Part shown: positions 49,801 through 58,800 of the stretch, one piece after another
How the letters are laid out: every line of letters starts with the position of its first letter
Position numbering within the stretch: position 1 is the first letter of the stretch
From: Oxytricha trifallax
Taxonomy: Eukaryota > Ciliophora > Spirotrichea > Sporadotrichida > Oxytrichidae
Reading direction: 5' to 3'
Assembly: GCA_000711775.1 (NCBI GenBank)
Contig: ARYC01017416.1
Span: forward strand, 1 to 64,000
Length of the DNA stretch: 64,000 nucleotides
Translations under genes and position numbers: made by a program
The notes under the pieces: generated by a model
Seen by the model: the letters and a program-made list of their open reading frames with translations, nothing else
What the model was told of the DNA's origin: nothing
Databases searched by the model: none

Positions 49801-52800
49801 TGGATTTTACTATTAAACCACTGGATTATTAAAATTTCGACTGGATTATTGATCCTTAACTATATGAAAAAACACTCTTTTGCTTATATCCTCCGGATTT
49901 ATGGCTGGCTCACTGCCAAACCAAGACAAATAATGATTATTCACTATAACTCATTAAACGAGAAGCTTAGAGTTGCCTGGAGTTGGGTGGTTGAAGAGCT
50001 GTGGTAAATTTAAGGAATTTTCAAGATGGGCTAAACCCAAAATTGGCTTTTTAAAAAAAAGTCATAATCCTTGGTAACTTTTGAAATTTAAACCTTTCTT
50101 TACCCTTCCATAACTGAATGAAGCCCAGTAGAAATGTGAAGACAGGAATAGCTAGATGTTCTGACCGACACCCGACCCCCCCACCTCCCCTCCTTCTTGA
50201 TAGTACCCCCCGTACCCCCCCTAAAATATCCTATTTCATATCAAATTTTTTATCCTTAGGATCTAAATCGATTTCCTTCTTGACATCTCGATATCATAAA
50301 ATTTATTTTTTTATATATAAAATTTCATAATTTTATCAAAATTCATAAATTCTATATTAATGCCTTATATGATTTTATTTTTAAGTTTTGACAAGTTTCA
50401 CAATGTTTTTCAACATTTTTTTGCCTATCCTTTGTGAAAAATATATAAAAAATAATTTTGAATTACAAATTTTAAAATTTAATTTATAATTAATTTTTAT
50501 TGACTACCATACACAAATTTTATTCAAAAATTTTTTTTCGCTTAAATCAATTTCATTCGACTTCATTTCAAGAAAGAGTATGATTAATTCTTTATAATCA
50601 AAATTTTCAATATTTTGTAATTGTTAATGAAATAAATTACAAAATATTGAAAATTTTGATTTTAAAAAATTAATCATACTCTTTCTTGAAATGAAGTCGA
50701 ATGAAATTGATTTAAGCGAAAAAAAAATTTTGAATAAAATTTGTGTATGGTAGTCAATAAAAATTAATTATAAATTAAATTTTAAAATTTGTAATTCAAA
50801 ATTATTTTTTATATATTTTTCACAAAGGATAGGCAAAAAAATTTTGAAAAACATTGTGAAACTTGTCAAAACTTAAAAATAAAATCATATAAGGCATTAA
50901 TATAGAATTTATGAATTTTGATAAAATTATGAAATTTTATATATAAAAAAATAAATTTTATGATATCGAGATGTCAAGAAGGAAATCGATTTAGATCCTA
51001 AGGATAAAAAATTTGATATGAAATAGGATATTTTAGGGGGGGTACGGGGGGTACTATCAAGAAGGAGGGGAGGTGGGGGGGTCGGGTGTCGGTCAGAACA
51101 TCTAGCTATTCCTGTCTTCACATTTCTACTGGGCTTCATTCAGTTATGGAAGGGTAAAGAAAGGTTTAAATTTCAAAAGTTACCAAGGATTATGACTTTT
51201 TTTTAAAAAGCCAATTTTGGGTTTAGCCCATCTTGAAAATTCCTTAAATTTACCACAGCTCTTCAACCACCCAACTCCAGGCAACTCTAAGCTTCTCGTT
51301 TAATGAGTTATAGTGAATAATCATTATTTGTCTTGGTTTGGCAGTGAGCCAGCCATAAATCCGGAGGATATAAGCAAAAGAGTGTTTTTTCATATAGTTA
51401 AGGATCAATAATCCAGTCGAAATTTTAATAATCCAGTGGTTTAATAGTAAAATCCAGTCGAATTAATCATTAAAATTAAGCATAAATCAGATGAATCCAG
51501 CCACTGGATTTTAGAAAACCTCTGAAATCAGCCTTCAATAACTTTTGAATGCGAGTGCTGGTAAGCTTAAATCTTCGATATTATCTTCTATTTAGAAGGT
51601 ATTAATGATTTGCAAGTGCCGCAGGAGGCACCTGATTAGTCAAACTCAGATTGGATTTTTGAAAATCATCAAGCCAATGGAAATTTTGAAGAAAATTTTA
51701 AAGCCAAGGGCATTAAGTGTGAGTATTAAAATGCGCAAGACAGCGCTAAAATCAACCGCGCTAAAGAATTTCTGCAATAAAATAACTATAACTTGAAAAT
51801 GCTGCTGTAGCAGGCGGATTTTGCAGGTTATAATAAAACTTTTGATTTTAAGTAGTATGTGAGAAAGTATATAAATAACAAAAAGCCAAAGAAGATCAAG
51901 CACAGCCATAAGAGTAAATCCGTGGTATCATAGCCTCTAGATGTTACTGCTGCTATCGAAGAGATTAAGGAGAGTGAATAAGCTACGAATCTCAGCTTTG
52001 CAAGTGATTAAAATCAAAATAAAGAACCCTTACCTCAACTCTTTATTAACTATGGCTCGATCATTGGCCATGAGATTCTCATAAAGCGCTTAGAAAGTTT
52101 CAAGAATTATTAATATTATTAAAGGTCTTGCATTATTCAAGAAATAGTTTCTCGAAGCACCAATTCACTTCTCTCATTCCAAAGCAATTTTGAGAACTTT
52201 AGTGACCATAAACTAAGCGAGAACTTGTTCCCATTGCCTGGGGATTTTATATAGAGCAATCATAATTTTAATGAAGACTCAAAGCCACGTATCGTTTTAG
52301 CTGCTCTTGCTTATTATATGGGAGAAAGAGTAATAATCGAAGATGAATTAATACAAGAATCAATCTTATTATTAATTCGCTCACCTAATACGAGACAAGC
52401 TCTAGATTCAGCAAACTTTGTATTCTTTTATGCAGTTTCAGCATTTACTAAACAGCTTGCACCTGTGCAGAAATTGAATTTTACTCTCCCCTATATTATA
52501 CAATTAATGAGTTAAACTTGGTAATTATTCGCAGTCGACTCTCAAGTTTAAAATCTTATACCAACTTCTTTCTTTATCTTGAATATGCCTTTCATGACTC
52601 TACTCAAGCAAGACTGTGGCTTGCACATAATCAGAGACATAACTGTAGGATACACAGAGCACTTCGTAAGAATTTGTGCTCTCTCTTGCTCTCCTACAGT
52701 AGAAGCACTCAAAGATTAAATATCAATTTCTTGGGCTACTTTCTTACAGAAGTTAGAGGTTATTGATTCTAAAACTATGGTTTACTTTATGAAAGGCCTT

Positions 52801-55800
52801 GCAAATAGGTTGCAGAACAGAGACAAGCAGTGGTTATTCAAAGTAAAGAAGCTTCAGCAGCAAATAATTGAAGCTTAAATTGAAAAGAATGTGAGTGTGA
52901 GCAACAGCATTATTGAAAATTGCCTTAATGGCGACTCCTCTGAAATTCAAAGAATTTCCCACTTCCCTAAAAATATGGAAGCTTTCTCTGAAAAACAGTT
53001 GTAGACCTACTTCAACTCTTTGAGAACGCTAATAACTCGCACTAGTTAGCTAGTGCTTTCAATTCAAAGCCACAGAATGAAAGGTTATGTGTGAATAGTG
53101 ACTTAGAAAAGCTGCAGCAAAATCTTGGCTTTAAGTTAAATAGTTCTCAAAATTCACCAAAATCCTAAGTCGGTGGCATAATAAAAATTTTTTCTTTTTC
53201 CAATTGGGAATCAATAAGTACCTCAATATATGAAAATTGTATCAAAGAAAGTTAATCAATCTCCACCATAGCAACTTACACATTTGACGGACACAGTTTA
53301 ACATATAAAAAAATTAGAATTCATTAATAATTTGTATCCCTTTATCAAATAATTTTAAATAAAAATATATCTATATAAATATCAATGAAATATTATCACA
53401 TTGAAAAATAATGATATTTTGAAAAAATTAAAATCGAAGTATGTTATACACTAATTGTCAATGTGATAATATTTCATTGATATTTATATAGATATATTTT
53501 TATTTAAAATTATTTGATAAAGGGATACAAATTATTTATGAATTCTAATTGTTTTATATGTTAAACTGTGTCCGTCAAATGTCTAAGTTGTTATGGTGGA
53601 AATTGATTAACTTTCTTTGATAAAATTTTCATATATATTGAGGTACTTATTGATTGCCAATTGTAAAAAGAAAAAAATTTTATTATGCCACCGACTTAGG
53701 ATTTTGGTGAATTTTGAAAAATTAATGTTGCCACCGACTTAGGTTTTCGAAAAATTTCTGCCACCGTCTTAGACCCTCCCCCAAAAGTTTTGAAACTTTG
53801 ATCAAAAATTTGGAATGTTTAGAAATGACTATTTAAGGAATGAATAAAAATATATAATAAATAATTTTTTGTACTATAAACTTTCAGACCTTTCTAATGA
53901 ATTGTGAAAATTAAACTACCTGTAGAGCAGGAAATTTGTGCAAGGCTTATACGCCTTAGTTTAGGAGTTACAACTACTCCAATTAGAATACTTAACCTTT
54001 TATAACCAAATGTTTGCAGTAAAATTGTTTAAAAGAGATTCGAGGGTATCGGTTAAAGTGAAGAAGTTAAGGATGTATAAAATTAACCCGTAGTAATTGT
54101 TGAATAACAAGTTTAAGCCTTTCCAAATATACCACCAGTTAATCCTCCCTAACGATAATAAATTAATCAGCAAAATTAGTATTAAGGATAAAATTAAAGT
54201 TAGAAACCACCTAACCAAATTAATCAATAACCTAGGCCATAGTAAAATCAAATTGAGCGTTATATTAACTTTAAACTGGATGTACAACCAAATCAAAAAT
54301 TCTCAATAAGCAGGAATCCAGATATGGTTCCCCACATGTATTCTCTAACTCGTGACAAGTTATTTTAAAACATCCTCAAATATTCACAAAAGTATGTAAG
54401 AGGTGAATTTTATGAGAAATAAACCAAGGCAGAAATGATTTCAGAATACTTTAATACATTACAGAATACTATATTCAAACAACCTAATCAATTTTTTCAA
54501 TTTTTTTCACGCACTGAATATGATGATGGGCATAACTTATTTTATTTCTTTAGAACAGTCAATCCAACATGCAATCTTGAATTTGAGAAATCCAGAAATT
54601 ATCGAGCTCTCTCTCTCTCCTGCAACAAAATTTTTGATCAAGATAACTTCCTTGGTGGAATTCATAATAGTACATTTTTAACATATAAGCTGCAAAAATT
54701 TGAAGCAAAGTCTCGATTTGAATTACTTGACATTTCTCTACTTGAGGGTAAACTTATTGAATTTTTGTAAAACTAAAACAAATCCCTAATTTTTATTTTG
54801 ACTTCTGAAAATTATAAACACGACTTTATCGTAATTAAGAGATTTCAAGGTGAATGGTATTTTTTCAACAAAGACAGCAACATTTTCAGAATTACAAAAC
54901 ATAATAAGAAATTAATTTAAGACCTCTCAGCTTCAGCAGATGAAATTAATTAGCAGGATTTAATTCTTCTACATTTTGGGCCTATTATTATTTTCTACAG
55001 TATTATAGTATGTGAATCGAATCAAAGGAAAACTGATAAGATATTGTTGAATAAGTTTTGTTTAATTTATCAGTAAAAGCAGTATTCAGGGCAAGTATCT
55101 TTATGGGCAGATTTAAAATAGCTGGCAGAATAGTAATTAAAACTCCCTGATATTAAAAACAATAAGTTTGTATTACCTTCACTTAAGTACATTCAAGGAA
55201 ATTCATACAAGAATCAAAACACTCAAAACTAGTACAAGCAGTAAAAGAAATAAGAGACCAAGAAGAGACAGAGAGAAGATTTAAGTACTGAGGAAGATAC
55301 AGATGTTTTGGACCGACAAGTGCCAGCAATATTTTATAATTTAAATCCTAATTTCCTAAAAATTAAAAAAAAACTTCTTTTTTTTATATTCTTTTCTAAT
55401 AAATTTTCATATTTAATCCTCTTTAATAAAAATCAAAGTAAATAAAATTAATTTAAATAGAGAAAAGTGAATTATAAATTTCAAGTTATTGAAATGTTTG
55501 TAGTCATTAAATTGATTTATTTATTTAAAGCTAAAATTATTTATGAACTGAAAATAAAATTATAACCATAATAATTTAAAGTTTAAATAAATGTTTAAAT
55601 AATTAAAAAAATCCCTATCTTATATAATTTGTGAAAAGTTGTCAACAATTGCACTAATCTTATGTGATATCTGTAAATTATGAGGATTTAAAGTAAAAAG
55701 GGCAAACAATAAAACTTTTATATTACTTACTCTAAATTAATTAATTTTTGCTTATTTAAAAAAATGTCTCTGTAAAATAGAGAAAAATGATCTCTAAAAA

Positions 55801-58800
55801 TTAAAAGTTTGATTAAGCTAAAATTATATATAAATATTATTTCGTTAGGGCACCTTAATTACCTGCGTGAATTAAAAAGAATGTATTTAGGTTATTTACA
55901 CTAAAATAATACAAAAATGAGTGCATTAAATATAGTGTAGGTAAATTAATATTGCGCATTTAGCGCAAGTGCATTTAATTTTGAGTGTAGTGTATATGAA
56001 TAGCGCTTAAATAAGTGCGAAAAATATGAAATAAAGTTCAATTTAAAAAAATGGAGAACATGGATCGATAGATCTAGAGTTGCTCTTCAAAGTGCACACA
56101 AAGTGCGGTGAATTTAGTGGGGTGCGTGTGAGTTGCGTTGGTAATAAAGAAAGTGCGATAGGCTTAGTTAATTGATCTCCTTTAGATTTCCATTATTTGT
56201 TTAATTATTAAAAAAGTAATTATTAATTAATTAAGTTCAAATTTAATTAAAATGTGGAGGTAAAACAGCATCTCCTCACAAATAGTGTGAACGGTAAAAC
56301 TTTGCACCTAATCGGTCAACAAGGTACAAACCCCAAATATTATTGATCAGCACTCAAGCTCGATAAGAATGGTAAGAATGGCCTCAAAATAAAATCATAA
56401 ATTTTTTTGCATCTTCACCGTATTTGCATTCTCGAGATCGGCTCCCTCAAATTAAGTTAAATTCTGTCCTATTAAATTTCCTTATTTATCTATATACTTA
56501 AAACTTTTTATCAACTTATAAATTCTATATGTACATTCGTATTGGGGTTTATATCATCTTCATTCGACATAATTCTATAAAATAATAAAATTAAATGCTT
56601 ATGCTAATAATGTTAATTTATTATAATTTTATTGATAAATAAACAATGAAAATCCTAAAGCCATTTTAAGAATAAAATAGTTTATAAACAGTCTGTAGCA
56701 ATGAATCTTTAATTTATTATTTCGTTAGTTGTCTTTAACCATTTTATTTACATACTATAAATTTGATTCATGTATATATGCAATATTAGTAACACTTCTA
56801 TCTTTGAAAGTGCAAACCTTTTAATTTTATTCAATTGCTTATATAAAGGTTCTCATTGCCTTATATTATCTTTCTAGAATTAAAAGTAAGTACTCTCGAG
56901 TAACTCATTCCGTGGAATTAATTAATTTTTTTATATTTATTCATTGTTTATTTATCAATAAAATTATAATAAATTAGCATTATTAGCATAAGCAAAAAGT
57001 TTAATTTTATTATTTTATAGAATTATGTCGAATGAAGATGATATATGAGATAAATACTTTATCAATAGAATATTAAAAATAAAATTAAGGACACTAAAAA
57101 TTAAATTTTAATTGAAGTAATTTCCTATAGGAGCATGTATACAAAAAAGTGGACGGACAAAGTGAATAAGGTAGATTTTTTAGATTGATAAGTGATTTTA
57201 TTAATAAATACAGATATACATGCATATACTTGCTCAATGACCCTTTAAATATACGATAATAAGCTTGACTGAGCGCAAATTGCTTAAATATCTCCCATTT
57301 TTCACAAATTTGTCCTTTTTAGTGTCTATTTATCCTATCTATTTCCTGTCTAACTACTGGTAATTCAACAGATGTAACAACTTTCACTAGTCTCGTTGCA
57401 AACTGATTGGGGGTCATGGATGAAGTAGGTTTATTTGAAAAAGTTGCTTATATTTTCAAAATGCGGAGATAGAGTGGTCCTGTTAATGAAGCTAAATCGT
57501 AATTGCTGAAATAGAATTACTTAGGAACTTTTAATTATTAATTTTTAATTTATTAATTTTAATAAGGCTGTTATTAACTATTTAATTACTATAGTTAATA
57601 ACAGCCTTATTAAAATTAATAAATTAAAAATTAATAATTAAAAGTTCCTAAGTAATTCTATTTCAGCAATTACGATTTAGCTTCATTAACAGGACCACTC
57701 TATCTCCGCATTTTGAAAATATAAGCAACTTTTTCAAATAAACCTACTTCATCCATGACCCCCCAATCAGTTTGCAACGAGACTAGTGAAAGTTGTTACA
57801 TCTGTTGAATTACCAGTAGTTAGACAGGAAATAGATAGGATAAATAGACACTAAAAAGGACAAATTTGTGAAAAATGGGAGATATTTAAGCAATTTGCGC
57901 TCAGTCAAGCTTATTATCGTATATTTAAAGGGTCATTGAGCAAGTATATGCATGTATATCTGTATTTATTAATAAAATCATTTATCAATCTAAAAATTCT
58001 ACCTTATTATCAAATAATATAATAAATAATAATAGCTGCCTACAGGACAAGAATTTTTTGGAAAGTATTTATGTTATTTTATAGTTTTTATAGTTACTCA
58101 TGTTCGATGTGTCCAGATAGAGCATGATTCAAACCCTAAGAATATATTTTACATAAAAAATGAAAAGTTGTATTATCGGGGGGAGGAGGGGAGGGTCATA
58201 TTTTTATGGGGGGAGGGGGATCTCAGTTAGAACACATACTCAACTATTATTAACCAAGCTAAGAGAATTAAACAGCAATAGAAAAATCAAACATCGACTT
58301 AGAAAGATAAAATTCAGAGAACTGCCACAAGACTTTAAGCGTATTACGTGTGAAATAAAATCACTTGTTATACCCAATTAAATTACTAATATTTAAACTA
58401 TAAATCCCTATTAATATACCCTATTAAAACCCTTATAAAGTATGCAATAATAGTCTACTTTTATCAATCAAAAGCTAAACCAAATAATTTCTGGGGTTTT
58501 TGGGTTTTGAATTTTTAAATAGAGAGAATCTATGGATTTATATGGATGATTATTATTTTGAAGAACTAATAATTTTATATTTCATTTTGATCACTTTAAA
58601 TTTTTAGATAAATCTGTCTTTTTCATTTTTGCTTCAACTAAGAAAAGATAATGGACTTTTATTATGCTAGTTATTTTATAGAAATATTTCTATTCATATT
58701 TTGAGTGATCAATCTAATTTAATTATGGTACTTTTTGACATTTTGACTCACAATCTATTAATAAATAACTACATTTCATTGCTAAATAAATAAAATAAAA

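Larger units (their letters stand above)
49123..52134. repeat. 3.0-kb near-perfect palindrome
   Basis: Bases 49123-50628 and 50629-52134 are reverse complements with only scattered mismatches (for example GCAAGAACTTT versus the complement of AAAGGTCTTGC at the tips). The inner 944 bp is foldback element D. The outer 1.03 kb of each arm is unique coding-like DNA. The left limit is exactly the AAT target duplicate of TBE-e; the right limit is 52134, after which ORF 1 continues without a mirror copy. Confidence 0.9.
44790..58509. mobile_element. TBE-d: 13.7-kb composite telomere-bearing element
   Basis: Left end CTAAACCGAAAATCCC (degenerate), right end GGGGTTTTTGGGTTTTG, target duplication AAT at 44787-44789 and 58510-58512. 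Subterminal sequences at both ends match TBE-g. Only a transposase N-terminus at the left and the C-terminal part of the zinc-finger/kinase at the right remain of its own genes. The interior holds TBE-e, the 3-kb palindrome, two novel ORFs and at least three inverted-repeat elements. Confidence 0.8.

Noticed and set aside
50118..50330. 70-codon ORF in both arms of foldback D
   Set aside because: It spans the poly-C tip (runs of Pro) and is a mirrored pair by symmetry only. The C tracts vary between family members, so it is not a conserved protein.
53901..54020. Resemblance of the ORF 2 N-terminus (ICARLIRLSLGVTT) to bacterial FlhC-like regulators
   Set aside because: Only a short helical stretch matches by eye. 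Without a profile score this is not evidence of homology.
54000..54296. 98-codon minus-strand ORF rich in Leu/Ile/Trp
   Set aside because: Antisense of the Gln/Asn-rich linker of ORF 2 (TAA and CAA codons read backwards give Leu/Ile).
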